A DNA stretch of 64,000 nt from Collimonas sp. OK607 (lineage in GTDB: Bacteria > Pseudomonadota > Gammaproteobacteria > Burkholderiales > Burkholderiaceae_D), in assembly GCF_900111995.1 (NCBI RefSeq), contig NZ_FOKF01000026.1:1-64000 (forward strand). Direction: 5' to 3'. The stretch's first letter is position 1. Each line of letters opens with the position of its first letter. This document shows positions 36,107 to 45,029 of the stretch, one piece after another. Made by a program: the position numbers and the translations under genes. Under the pieces are notes generated by a model. It was not told where the DNA came from. It made no database searches and saw only the letters and a program-made list of their open reading frames with translations.

Positions 36107-36768
36107 TTCAGCTGGTCAGCCAGCGCATCCGCACCTTTTTCGATGCCGGCTTTCGAAGCCGCTAATGATCCCATGCTGGCCCCCAAGCTCCAAGGACGAG
36201 GATATTGCTTCGTAACGAAGGCGCTGAGCAGGCGGTCGCTAGTCACATCGTAGACTTCGACCGCGTAGATGACAGAGCCTGTCAGCGTTCCCTCCCGGTC
36301 ACGTGCATTTTGCACTCCGTTGTAGATACCGGCAAAGATGTCAAATCGTGACAGTGTCGCCAGAACCGGGGTATTGGTCTCGGCGCCGGTCAGCGTCAGT
36401 TTCAGGCGCAGAGTGTTTGGAGCCGGGTTGCGGGTGAGCGTGAAGCGGGGCGCCAGCTTTTCAGTGAACTTGGTCTGCATGTAACTAGCAAGAGCATCCT
36501 TGTCTTTGTCCGTCATGTCCCCGAATTGCTGATCCGCCCCCCGGTAAACCACGACCGGATCAATGATGATCGCGTTGTATTTCCGCCATTCCACAGAGGT
36601 CGAATAGCTATACGGAACACGTCCGGTATCGTTGTTCTGATTGGGCATCAGCTTCGATGACGACGAGATTCCCGAGTACGAATTCGGTTGCGTGGTGCTA
36701 CAAGCTGTAAGTGCTATGCAGGACACTGCAATTGTTGCCAGCCGACTCGCCTTGACGGATATGTACAT
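36103..36768 (-). CDS. DUF3313-type lipoprotein
   Basis: A 221-residue lipoprotein with signal ATIAVSCIALTAC (lipidated Cys23), then SSSKLMPNQNNDTGRVPYSY, YNAIIIDPVVVYRGADQQFG and ALASYMQTKFTEKLAPRFTL, typical of DUF3313 proteins. The function of the family is unknown; members are outer-membrane or periplasmic lipoproteins. Its stop overlaps the pqiA remnant start, so it was the first gene of a DUF3313-pqiABC operon. Unlike its neighbours it is intact. Confidence 0.82.
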   Translation of the reverse strand: MYISVKASRLATIAVSCIALTACSTTQPNSYSGISSSSKLMPNQNNDTGRVPYSYSTSVEWRKYNAIIIDPVVVYRGADQQFGDMTDKDKDALASYMQTKFTEKLAPRFTLTRNPAPNTLRLKLTLTGAETNTPVLATLSRFDIFAGIYNGVQNARDREGTLTGSVIYAVEVYDVTSDRLLSAFVTKQYPRPWSLGASMGSLAASKAGIEKGADALADQLK

Positions 36769-37092
36769 TTCAATTCCTTTTCAGATTTTTCCAGAGGACG
36801 ATTGCCGTCACCTGGTGTTGGTATGAATAATTGCAGTAATGATTTACTCGATTACACCCAAAAGAATGACTTTATGCATTGGGAGAGCTGAGTTTTTTCG
36901 GCTATGGAGGAGAAGGCGCGTTATTTTTTCATAGACTTCCTCATGGTTAAAAATCGATAGCGTGGAACAGCAATCTCGTTTATGCCCTAAAGATTTTCTT
37001 GGGCTTAGCGAGGACGCGCGAGAATAAGCAGTTGTCCTCGCTGTCAAGAGATGGGGATGAACAATACTGCACCGGTTCCGGAGTGATCCATT
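36769..37092. other. intergenic stretch, nothing recognised
   Basis: No gene, RNA or clear terminator is visible between the DUF3313 start and the first mlaA piece. It should hold the promoter for DUF3313 (reverse strand, close to 36,780-36,840), but I cannot pick out convincing -35/-10 boxes. Confidence 0.35.
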
Positions 37093-37298
37093 AGTAGGCC
37101 ACCTCCACCCGCCGGATCACGACTTTGTCGACGGCATTGTTAAAACCATACATCCGGCGGCTATAGCCATCCCATAGATCGTTGACGCCCGTTTTATCAA
37201 GCAGCCACAGGCGCCGCGTCGGACTTGACGGGACGGCTTGCACACGCGCTGGCGCCGAGGACGATCACGACCAGAGCGAATAAACGGAAAGACTTCAT
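37093..37298 (-). pseudogene. mlaA: MlaA/VacJ-like lipoprotein, N-terminal remnant 1
   Basis: From ATG 37,298 the reverse strand reads MKSFRLFALVVIVLGASACA, a lipoprotein signal, followed by a stop at about residue 34. In another frame it continues NDLWDGYSRRMYGFNNAVDK, VVIRRVEVAY, which matches the 'DPWEGFNR-M--FN---D' start of mature MlaA. The remaining roughly 180 residues are missing. MlaA removes surface-exposed phospholipids from the outer membrane. Confidence 0.75.
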
Positions 37299-37311
37299 GA
37301 CGGGCTTCCGG

Positions 37312-37424
37312 TTAGAAACGATAGAGATAGCCGAGGCTTATGCCGGTCTGGCCAGATTGATCGACCAGCGGACTGTCTTTGATGGCACTCCCGAAGCGGG
37401 TGGAGTGCGCATCAACAAACACGG
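37312..37424 (-). pseudogene. mipA: MipA/OmpV-like protein, C-terminal remnant
   Basis: About 37 residues on the reverse strand, FVDAHSTRFGSAIKDSPLVD and QSGQTGISLGYLYRF, correspond to the last residues of the intact MipA protein next door (ATRFGSTVKDSPLVDKANQT, LALGYVYRF). The piece is joined directly behind an mlaA N-terminal fragment at about 37,424, so a deletion fused two neighbouring genes. Confidence 0.8.
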
Positions 37425-37907
37425 TATCGGGTTGGGAACGACCTTGTCGTAGACCACGGCCACGGGCCGAAAAACGAACCGGTCGAGCACGTTGTTGAAG
37501 CTGTGCATTTTGCGATTGAATCCTTCCCAAGGATCGGGCACGGGCGGCCGCGAATAAAGAACTTCGACACCCTGTTCCGCCTGTGTGGCCAACCCGGACA
37601 TGTTGCCGCTAGACGCCGGCCCTTGGACGGATGTGTCAGCAAGAGAAACATTCGAGTCGACGACTGCCCCGTCCATCGCGTTGCTTCGCGCAATGGACGT
37701 GGGGGCCGAAGCGTCGCTCTCTTGCTGTGGCAGTGGCGCGACGGACATCGGTGGCTGTGCCACGTCGGACGGAGAAGCGACAGGCGTCCCTGAGCGGGAT
37801 TGCGCACAGGTCAGCGTAGCCGCGGGCTGATGTCTGGCGGCATTGCTGGCGCGTGCGTTGGTGCCAAGCACGATTGCAGCGAGAACAACGGATTGGATAG
37901 TTTTCAT
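37425..37907 (-). pseudogene. mlaA: MlaA/VacJ-like protein, N-terminal remnant 2
   Basis: The frame starts at ATG 37,907 (MKTIQSVVLAAIVLGTNARA) and has a low-complexity linker. PPVPDPWEGFNRKMHSFNNV and LDRFVFRPVAVVYDKVVPNP are the start of the MlaA domain. It then breaks into the MipA remnant, losing roughly 170 residues. The unusual feature is the long (about 110-residue) Ser/Ala/Gln-rich segment before the MlaA domain. The Cys expected in a lipobox is Ala-Arg here. Confidence 0.75.
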
Positions 37908-37967
37908 TCTGGCATCTCCTACGCCATAGGCACCCAGTACCTATGGCGGATTGGATTGATAGCAACG

Positions 37968-38765
37968 TCAGAAGCGATAGACGTAACCGAGTGCTAGCGA
38001 GGTCTGGTTGGCCTTGTCGACCAACGGACTATCCTTGACGGTGCTGCCGAAGCGCGTGGCCCCGACATCGAGGAACATCGTGTGGTGGCGTGCCAGTGTG
38101 TAATCCATGCGCAGGCCGATCTGCAGGTTCGTGGTGGCCTTACCATCATAGAAGGCACGGCCGGTCTGAGCTTCCGACTGCCTCACGCCGTAGTAATAGT
38201 CGACGTATTTGTCGTCGACCCATTCCGCGGCAAGACGTGGCGTGAAGCCGAACTTACCGGCGGCGAAACGCCTATCAATTTGTACCTTGGCGCGCATGCC
38301 CTTGCTGTTGCCCATCGCATCGGAAAGTACTTCGCCGGAGATGTTCGCGAAATCCGTCTTCCAAATGACCGCACCGCCAGCCCAAATGCTAGACTTGCGT
38401 TTATCCATGCCGACCAGAGCCGGGGAATCACTCGCTTCGTAGCCATCACCGGCCCAGCGTGCGCGCAGACGGAACGAAAAAGAGTCGTTCGAGTACAGCT
38501 TGACGTCGAAGGTCGGGATTGAGGCGCTAATCCATTTGTTCTCGTACGACGCGACAGGCAGGGGTTGGACCTCGCGATTGAAGTCGCGGTATGCTTTGTC
38601 GATGACCGCGGCGCCGAAGCCCAGTGACCATTGGCCGCTGCCGTCCTTAGTATCGGTGGTCTGCGAAAATGCCGGAGGTGTCCACGCTGCAGAAATCATC
38701 AGGGCAGCGATGATGCCCAGCTTAGCGGGAGCCCGAGAATGACGAGGGAGTGTATGTTGAGACAT
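37968..38765 (-). CDS. mipA: MipA/OmpV-family outer-membrane protein
   Basis: A 265-residue beta-barrel protein beginning at ATG 38,765 with signal IAALMISAAWTPPAFSQ. Mature marks are WSLGFGAAVIDKAYRDFNRE, PTFDVKLYSNDSFSFRLRAR and the end GYVYRF with a terminal Phe. The family contains MltA-interacting MipA and OmpV. It is intact, beside a C-terminal fragment of a paralogue at 37,312, so a tandem mlaA-mipA arrangement has been partly deleted. Confidence 0.87.
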   Translation of the reverse strand: MSQHTLPRHSRAPAKLGIIAALMISAAWTPPAFSQTTDTKDGSGQWSLGFGAAVIDKAYRDFNREVQPLPVASYENKWISASIPTFDVKLYSNDSFSFRLRARWAGDGYEASDSPALVGMDKRKSSIWAGGAVIWKTDFANISGEVLSDAMGNSKGMRAKVQIDRRFAAGKFGFTPRLAAEWVDDKYVDYYYGVRQSEAQTGRAFYDGKATTNLQIGLRMDYTLARHHTMFLDVGATRFGSTVKDSPLVDKANQTSLALGYVYRF

Positions 38766-38937
38766 GAATTGGTCCTTTCTGTGACACATTGGGGGGGAAA
38801 TCGTTGTTGCGCAGCCAGGCTGCTTCGCCGCCATGATCGGCTTAATAAAACAGGCGACAATCAAAGAGGCGAGCACGGCGATGACAGCCGTCCAGCGACG
38901 TGCACTGACGGTACGCGCTTTGCCGCAGTGGCACCGG

Positions 38938-39184
38938 GCAAGGGGTGGGCATCACACACGCGAGCGATCGTATGGACGATACTTGGGCTAAGGTCCAGAA
39001 AGGGCTCAACCAACGTATCAATCGTGGGATCGTTCAGTTGACGCCATAAATCCTCGTCCGCCTGCGTTGCTATTGCCGCCTCGGCAGCGGGCATCTTCAA
39101 AACCTCGGGAACTTCCGGGCTAGCCGGCGGGTAGGTCTCCTGTGTGGCGCAGCCTGTCTGCGCGACCAGCAACATTGTGACCAT
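38938..39184 (-). pseudogene. NodT-family efflux lipoprotein, N-terminal remnant
   Basis: From ATG 39,184 the reverse strand reads MVTMLLVAQTGCATQETYPP (lipobox-like TGC), then DEDLWRQLNDPTIDTLVEPF, equivalent to the WW-RYADSQLDALLAEAL start of the intact NodT protein at 564. It loses the pattern after about 80 residues. The open frame in front (up to 39,409) I do not recognise. A PmrA/QseB-type box lies upstream at 39,460. Confidence 0.6.
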
Positions 39185-39459
39185 GCCATCCGCTCTGCGG
39201 CGCTGTAGCTTGCCCGCGCCAGTCAGTACCGCCTGAGCATGGCGATACCGCGACCCGGCGATAGTCATATCCAGACGGTATGACCGTGATGCGGCGCCCT
39301 CACGCCATGGCTTGACGCTCCGAAGGCAGATCAGGGGCAGCGGTTTGCCTAGGTTTGGTTCGCGATCCAGCATTACACATTCCATTCTCGCGGTGCGTCG
39401 AAACAACACACCTGTGAGACCGGATACTGCCCAAGCGGATTTAGCAGATTTTTAGAATT

Positions 39460-39476
39460 TTTAAGATTTCTTTAAG
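39460..39476 (-). promoter_or_regulatory. PmrA/QseB-type response-regulator box
   Basis: On the reverse strand, CTTAAA-N5-CTTAAA (forward TTTAAG at 39,460-39,465 and 39,471-39,476) is a direct repeat with an exact 11-bp period, matching the YTTAA-N6-YTTAA pattern bound by PmrA/QseB-like OmpR regulators. It lies upstream of the decayed efflux/MipA region and 240 bp from the 3' end of an intact kinase/regulator pair of that type. Confidence 0.5.
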
Positions 39477-39718
39477 GAATCAACTGCAGTACGAAAAAAT
39501 AACAATTGCAGGAAGTTTGAGCCTCGATAGCGCCTTTGGCCGCCAGCAAGATGAACGGAACCGATGAAGCACAGGATGCAAAAGCGAATACGAGCGCAAC
39601 GCTACCGGTTGACGCACCGGACACATTCTCCGCGGCGGAAGTCGGAAATGCTATCTGGGACAGGTATTCAAACTCCGTGCTGGTCCCTTCGCCCGTCCAA
39701 TAACGATATGCGGCTGGA

Positions 39719-41110
39719 TCAGTCCTGCCGCCCAAGGAAAGCAACGCCAGGGAACACGACACGCACTAGGAGTCCTCGCCCGTCGAGTCCGGCGTCAGTC
39801 TCGACGGTGGCGTTGTGCGACTCGGCAATGCCCGCGACCAATGACAGGCCTATGCCACTGCCTCGAACTGGTGTACCCGCAACCCGATGAAAGCGCTCGA
39901 AGATGGCCTCGCGCTCCGCGGCCGGAACGCCCGGGCCGTCGTCGACAACTTCCAGATAGACCGAGGACACCGCCTTGGCTTGCGAATGGGACTCATAGCC
40001 GCAGCGCACAAGCACGCTCCCGCCTTCCGTGGTGAATCGCATCGCGTTGTGCATCAGGTTGCGCAGCAAAATGCCGATTTCGTCGATGTCGCATTGGATC
40101 GTGCAGGGAAGCACATCCAGAAACAGTGATCGCTGGTTTTGGCTGGCGTACACCTCGAACTCCTGCGTGACGTGCTGCACGAGCTTGCTCAGGTCAGCCT
40201 GCGTGCGCAGGGGTGCCTTGGCGCCGGCATTAATGCGCGCCAGATCGAGCAATTGTTCGGACAGTCTGGTAACGCGCATGGCCACCACAAGCAGCTTCTT
40301 GAGGGCGACCTCCATGTCTTGGGGATTTGTCGCGCGCAGGGCAATCTCGGCCTGAGCCTGCAAAGCCGACAGCGGCGTGCGCAGTTCATGGGCCGCATCG
40401 CCTATGAATCGGCGCTCGCCTTCGATGGCTTCGTCTAGCTGTCTCAGCACGTGGTTAAACGAGTCGACCAGCGGATGCAACTCCCGCGGCAGTCGATCCA
40501 GCGGCAAGGCAGTGAAATCGAAGCTGCGTCGATGGCGCATGGCCGAACCAAGGGCGCGCACGGGCCTGAGGGCGCTGAGGGTCACGAACCACATGACGAA
40601 GCCTGCGATCACAAGTAGCGTGGTCGCTAGGATGAGCGCATGCGCCGTTTCGTGGCGCATGTCCGCATCCACGACGCTTTGAAGATTGCCGACCTGGACG
40701 GTTACCCGCCGTGTACTGTCCGAGACGGAGTAGACACGCCACTTTTCCCCTTCAACGAGGGTCGAGGCTGAGCCCTCGGCGAAGTCCGGTTGGAGCGGAG
40801 ACTCAGGCGCACCAGGCGTGCGGGCGATCAGTCTACTGCGATCGATCCATATCTGAAAGGCCAGCGGCGCGCGCTCGGCACCTGGCGAGTCGCGAAGCTG
40901 CAGGCCTGGTCCCGCTCGTCCGTCGAAATGGCTGCCGGCTGGAATTGTGACCAGAAGCTGGGTAGCGATGGCCGCGAGCTTCTCGTCCCAGGTGCTGGTG
41001 CGGTTAAGCGAGAACTGAGTGAGAACGATCGCTAGCACGACCGTCCAACAGAGGGCGATAACCCCAATAATCACAAGGATCAACTGCGCGTTGAAGGATC
41101 GCGACTTCAT
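39719..41110 (-). CDS. sensor histidine kinase (QseC/PmrB type)
   Basis: A 463-residue membrane kinase with segments at about 9-32 and 155-180 enclosing a periplasmic sensor of about 120 residues, a short HAMP, the phosphoacceptor His241 (GDAAHELRTPLSAL), the N box (NLMHNAMRFT), and DDGPGVPAAEREAIFERF plus GSGIGLSLV ATP-binding boxes. Its start overlaps the regulator stop by four bases. The periplasmic region has no long acidic stretch such as iron-sensing PmrB. Signal unknown. Confidence 0.92.
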   Translation of the reverse strand: MKSRSFNAQLILVIIGVIALCWTVVLAIVLTQFSLNRTSTWDEKLAAIATQLLVTIPAGSHFDGRAGPGLQLRDSPGAERAPLAFQIWIDRSRLIARTPGAPESPLQPDFAEGSASTLVEGEKWRVYSVSDSTRRVTVQVGNLQSVVDADMRHETAHALILATTLLVIAGFVMWFVTLSALRPVRALGSAMRHRRSFDFTALPLDRLPRELHPLVDSFNHVLRQLDEAIEGERRFIGDAAHELRTPLSALQAQAEIALRATNPQDMEVALKKLLVVAMRVTRLSEQLLDLARINAGAKAPLRTQADLSKLVQHVTQEFEVYASQNQRSLFLDVLPCTIQCDIDEIGILLRNLMHNAMRFTTEGGSVLVRCGYESHSQAKAVSSVYLEVVDDGPGVPAAEREAIFERFHRVAGTPVRGSGIGLSLVAGIAESHNATVETDAGLDGRGLLVRVVFPGVAFLGRQD

Positions 41111-41772
41111 GCGGTCGGTTGCCCGATGACGTAGCCGAGCCCGTGAACGGTCCGGATCAGATCGTCACCCAGTTTGCGGCGTAGTTGATGGATGAAGACG
41201 GCAATGGTGTTGCTCTCCACGTTGCTGACCGTGCCATAGACGATGTCGTGCAAGTGGTCACGCGTGACCACATGGCCAGGGCGCTCCACCAGCGCCAGTA
41301 GCGTGCGGTATTCATGGGCGCTAAGGACGACCTCGACGTTCGCCTTCGTGACGACGCGACGACTGCGGTCAATCCGGACATCCCCGCGAGTGAACATCGG
41401 AACGACACGTCCCTGGCTGCGGCGTATTAGCGAGCGCACGCGCGCCCAAAGTTCGTCGAACTGAAACGGCTTGACCAGGTAGTCGTCAGCTCCCGCATCC
41501 AAGCCGGAAATCCGATCACTTAGTTGCCCTCGCGCCGTCAGGATCAGCACTGGAGTGGTGTCATAGCGATTTCGCATGGAGCGCAATACCGTAAATCCCG
41601 AGTCCCCGGGAAGGCCAATGTCGAGCAGCACCGCCGCGTAGGTGTGATCGAGCAGAGCAGCGCGCGCGGCTTGCGCATCGTATACGTGATCGATGTTCCA
41701 TCCACTTTGGCAAGCGCCGTCGCAAATAGTCTCACTTAGCATTTGGTCATCTTCTACAAGCAGGAGGTTCAT
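41107..41772 (-). CDS. OmpR-family response regulator (QseB/PmrA type)
   Basis: A 221-residue regulator with receiver residues Asp7/8 (VEDD), Asp51 (LLDIGLPG) and Lys101 (LVKPF), and a winged-helix output domain containing LSAHEYRTLLALVERPGHVV, NTIAVFIHQLRRKLG and TVHGLGYVIG. It is the first gene of the operon with its kinase. The 11-bp-periodic box at 39,460 fits its family's recognition pattern. Confidence 0.93.
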   Translation of the reverse strand: MNLLLVEDDQMLSETICDGACQSGWNIDHVYDAQAARAALLDHTYAAVLLDIGLPGDSGFTVLRSMRNRYDTTPVLILTARGQLSDRISGLDAGADDYLVKPFQFDELWARVRSLIRRSQGRVVPMFTRGDVRIDRSRRVVTKANVEVVLSAHEYRTLLALVERPGHVVTRDHLHDIVYGTVSNVESNTIAVFIHQLRRKLGDDLIRTVHGLGYVIGQPTA

Positions 41773-42060
41773 GAAACTTCAATCCCTATTAGTGTGCCGA
41801 TCTTTGCCATAAATAATAAATTAACCGTTTTAGTTTTTTATTAAGAGCGTGCCGGCCGCAAAGTTTCAGCCCCCAAAAGCATCCACACTCACCCTGGCCC
41901 GCCCCAGCCACAGCGTAGCACGTCAACTTTCACGTTAGCCCCCGCCGCCAGCATCACAGGTAAATGCGCTTGATTGGTGAAGGGCATCGCGATGGGTGCT
42001 GAGTGATTGAGTTCCAGGGATGACGCTTACGCACTCTACACTACCCCTTACGATCCGATC
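41773..42060. other. intergenic stretch upstream of two-component operon
   Basis: The first about 60 bases are AT-rich (41,800-41,850) and should contain the regulator-kinase promoter on the reverse strand. The rest (41,850-42,060) shows no recognisable gene on either strand; it may be the decayed front of the DsbB-like remnant. Confidence 0.35.
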
Positions 42061-42177
42061 ATGGGTCTGTCGATACCGCAATGGTCGCTGCTGTGGTCTG
42101 CGGTGCTGGTCGTGATTCTGGTAGCCACGCTGTTCAAGCGCAATAGGGGCGATTTAGCAAGCAAAGGCACAATCTAA
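42061..42177 (+). pseudogene. DsbB-like C-terminal remnant
   Basis: Thirty-eight codons, MGLSIPQWSLLWSAVLVVIL then VATLFKRNRGDLASKGTI, end at a TAA. The segment 'FLGLSIP-WSLL-F' followed by a last membrane helix and a basic tail is how DsbB disulfide-oxidation proteins end. No catalytic Cys pair lies in the remaining piece and no upstream part is recognisable. Confidence 0.4.
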
Positions 42178-42334
42178 TGATTGGAAGAGATTAGACAGCC
42201 GTCTTATGTTGATAGGGGAAATCGGGATGCAGGGATAACGCACCTGCCGAGTCAGGTGGTTGGGATGATCGGCAATGCAAAGTTGATCGGTTTCCCCGAT
42301 ATTTACGCGTCGGTTTTGCAATTATGTGCACACT

Positions 42335-42734
42335 GTGCCGGCACTGGAATGGCTGGTGGAAGAATTCAACCGCGAACACTCTGGCATCCGATGCATGTTG
42401 TAAGTGGTTGAAGAAGATATTCATCTGGATGACAAACGCGCTACCGAAATTTTCCGGATTACACAGGAATCGCTGACCAATATCAGCCGTCATGCGGACG
42501 CAACTGAAATCCGGATCGCATTGGAGCGAAAAGAAAGCCGTTACCTGCTGGAGGTGCGTGATAATGGCAGGGGATTCGACCCGTCATTGCGCAAAAAAAC
42601 AATCTTTCGGCTTGATCGGCGTCCACGAACGGGGGCTGGCGCTAAGCGGTGAAGTTGAAATTTCCAGCATGCCGGATCAAGGAACAATAATCAGGGTAGG
42701 TATTCCCATTCACAATGAATTGAGAAATTCATGA
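42335..42734 (+). pseudogene. NarX/DegS-type histidine kinase, C-terminal remnant
   Basis: Readable blocks are VPALEWLVEEFNREHSGIR, a stop, then EEDIHLDDKRATEIFRITQE, SLTNISRHADATEIRIALE and VRDNGRGFD (N and G1 boxes of the HisKA_3 family). One more frame change gives FGLIGVHERGLALSGEVEIS and the GTIIRVGIP end. The sensor, membrane and phosphoacceptor parts are missing. The end overlaps the start of the truncated response regulator by four bases, as in an original operon. Confidence 0.82.
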
Positions 42735-43170
42735 TACGAGTACTGGTTGCCGATGATCACGCGATTATGCGTGAAGGGTTAAAGCAATTGTTTGCCCTAG
42801 GCAAAGAGGTGGAGGTCGCGGGAGAAGCCGGCAACGGCGGACAAGTACTCGAAGCCTTGCACACGGGTGGCATAGATCTGGTCTTGCTCGACATGTCCAT
42901 GCCGGGCGTCAGCTGCGTCAACCTTATCCAGCGCATCCGCGCCCATGAATCCTACCCACCAATTCTGGTGCTCAGCATGCACAATGAATTGCCGATTGCT
43001 CGGCGGGCCCTGAACGCAGGCGCCTCCGGTTACCTAACCAAGGATAAAAAACCGGAAACGCTGATGAACGCGATCCGCAAAGTAGTTGCGGGAGGACGTT
43101 TCATCGCCCCTGAACTGGCAGAGCAGATGGTGTTCGAATCCAGCAGTGCCGATCAGCGCCCTTATAAACA
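42731..43170 (+). pseudogene. NarL/FixJ-type response regulator, truncated after receiver
   Basis: The receiver is complete: Asp8/9 (ADDH), Asp54 (LLDMSMPG), Lys104 (LTKDKKPET), ending KVVAGGRFIAPELAEQM. The LuxR-type helix-turn-helix that should follow is missing. From about 43,160 the frame reads antisense through the 3' end of the decarboxylase gene to 43,426. The join marks a rearrangement that brought the meta-pathway operon here. Without its output domain it cannot act as a transcription factor. Confidence 0.82.
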
Positions 43171-43174
43171 CTGC

Positions 43175-43963
43175 TTACACGAAGCGTGCGCTGACACCGC
43201 CCAGGCTTTGCACCTGCAACAAAATACTGTCGCCTGCCTGTACCGGAATCGCTTCGGTGATGCCGCCCGAGAGGATGATCGAGCCAGCCGGTATTTCCTC
43301 ACCGCTGGCAGCCAAATGGTTGGCCAGCATCGCCACGGCGGTTGCCGGATGGCCGACTACCGCCGCACCGGCGCCGACCATCTCGACCCGGCCATTCTTT
43401 TCCATCACCACGCCCAAAGTAGCTAAGTCAAGATCCTTGACCGAGGTGGCCTTGCCGCCGACGATGAAGCGAGTGGCCGAGGTGTTATCGGCGATGACGC
43501 TGATCAGGTCGAACTTGAAGTCGCGGTAGCGCGAATCGATCACTTCAATCGCCGGCATCACGAAATCGGTGGCGGCCAGCACATTGCCGATATGACAGCC
43601 GGGGCCGCGTAACGGTGCCTTTAGGAAGAAGGCGATTTCCGGCTCGATCTTGGGATGAATCAAATCTGACATCTTGATCTCGCTGGCGTCCTGCACCACG
43701 TAGGAATCGGTCATAAAGCCGTAGATCGGCGTCTCCACACCCATTTGCCGCATCTTCGCGTACGAGGTCAGACCGCATTTCAGGCCAACGATTTTTTCGC
43801 CGCGTGCCAGCTTGCGGTCCTTGATCTTGTTTTGGATCGCATAGGCGTCTTCGATGTCCATGTCCGGATAGCGGTCGGTAATTTTCACGACTTCGCGCCG
43901 TTCCAGATGCGCTGATTCAAGGTACTCCGCCAGTTCGGCGATTTGGCTGGCAGTCAGTTTCAT
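43175..43963 (-). CDS. dmpH: 2-oxo-3-hexenedioate (4-oxalocrotonate) decarboxylase
   Basis: A 262-residue FAH-superfamily enzyme that decarboxylates 2-oxo-3-hexenedioate to 2-oxopent-4-enoate in the meta-cleavage pathway. Marks are [36 protein letters not shown] (metal-binding E-x-E) and [20 protein letters not shown]. It is related to the hydratase at 45,971, its usual complex partner. Assignment as decarboxylase rests on the pair and on its position after the aldolase, as in dmp/xyl operons. Its start overlaps the aldolase stop by four bases. It is the last gene of the operon and ends at a rearrangement join. Confidence 0.88.
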   Translation of the reverse strand: MKLTASQIAELAEYLESAHLERREVVKITDRYPDMDIEDAYAIQNKIKDRKLARGEKIVGLKCGLTSYAKMRQMGVETPIYGFMTDSYVVQDASEIKMSDLIHPKIEPEIAFFLKAPLRGPGCHIGNVLAATDFVMPAIEVIDSRYRDFKFDLISVIADNTSATRFIVGGKATSVKDLDLATLGVVMEKNGRVEMVGAGAAVVGHPATAVAMLANHLAASGEEIPAGSIILSGGITEAIPVQAGDSILLQVQSLGGVSARFV

Positions 43964-45015
43964 ACCGTTTCCTTTACACGCGCGCTTGCAGCGTCTTGTT
44001 TGTTCCGCGCTAGTTCGAGCGCCAGATCTTCAATCATGTCTTCCTGACCGCCGACGGTCTTGCGCTTACCGAGTTCGACCAGGATGTCGCGCGCGGCGAT
44101 GCCATACTTTGCTTCGGCGCGTTTGGCGAATAGCAGGAAGGATGAATACACACCCGCATAGCCAAGTGCTAGCGAATCGCGGTCGACCCGCACGATATGC
44201 TCCATCATCGGATACACCAAATCTTCGGCTACGTCAGACAGCTTGAAGACGTCAACCCCCGTGACGATCCCCATGCGGTCGCATACCGCATTGAACACTT
44301 CAAGGGGCGTGTTGCCAGCACCGGCGCCAAGGCCGGCAGCGGAGCCGTCGATGCGGTTGGCACCGGCTTCGATTGCTGTCAGCGAGTTGGCGATCGCCAT
44401 GCCGAGGTTGTGGTGACCATGAAAGCCCAGTTCTGTTTCCGGCTTGAGTGCCTGGCGCACCGCATCAATGCGCACCCGCACGTCGTCGGGCAGCATGTAC
44501 CCTGCCGAGTCAGTGATGTAGATGCAGTTGGCGCCATACGACTCCATCAGCAGCGCCTGTTTGACCAGGCTTGTGACATCGAGCATGTGCGCCATCATCA
44601 GGAAGCCGACCGTGTCCATGCCGAGTTTGCGGCCGTAAACAATATGCTGTTCGGAAACGTCCGCTTCGCTGCAATGGGTGGCGACGCGGATGGTACTCAC
44701 GCCGCAGTCGTATGCCAGTTGCAGATGCCTGACGGTGCCGATGCCGGGCAACAGCAGCGCCGAGACCTTGGCTTGCTTTAATTGCGGAATCACGGTGCGC
44801 AGGTATTGTTCATCGGTATGCGCGGCAAAGCCGTAGTTGACCGATGCGCCGCCGAGGCCGTCGCCGTGAGTTATCTCGATCAGCGGCACGCCTGCTGCAT
44901 CCAGTCCCTTGGCGACCGCGACCATTTGATCCAGCGAAATCTGATGGCGTTTCGGATGCATGCCGTCGCGCAACGACATGTCGTGGAGGGTAATACGTTT
45001 TCCCTGCGAATTCAT
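43960..45015 (-). CDS. dmpG: 4-hydroxy-2-oxovalerate aldolase
   Basis: A 351-residue HMG-CoA-lyase-type TIM-barrel aldolase that splits 4-hydroxy-2-oxovalerate into pyruvate and acetaldehyde. [15 protein letters not shown] holds the metal-binding Asp and catalytic Arg/His, [20 protein letters not shown] the metal His pair, and [14 protein letters not shown] the conserved loop. It forms a channelling complex with the acylating aldehyde dehydrogenase directly upstream (14-bp gap). Confidence 0.94.
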   Translation of the reverse strand: MNSQGKRITLHDMSLRDGMHPKRHQISLDQMVAVAKGLDAAGVPLIEITHGDGLGGASVNYGFAAHTDEQYLRTVIPQLKQAKVSALLLPGIGTVRHLQLAYDCGVSTIRVATHCSEADVSEQHIVYGRKLGMDTVGFLMMAHMLDVTSLVKQALLMESYGANCIYITDSAGYMLPDDVRVRIDAVRQALKPETELGFHGHHNLGMAIANSLTAIEAGANRIDGSAAGLGAGAGNTPLEVFNAVCDRMGIVTGVDVFKLSDVAEDLVYPMMEHIVRVDRDSLALGYAGVYSSFLLFAKRAEAKYGIAARDILVELGKRKTVGGQEDMIEDLALELARNKQDAASARVKETV

Positions 45016-45029
45016 GATTGGTTCTCCTT

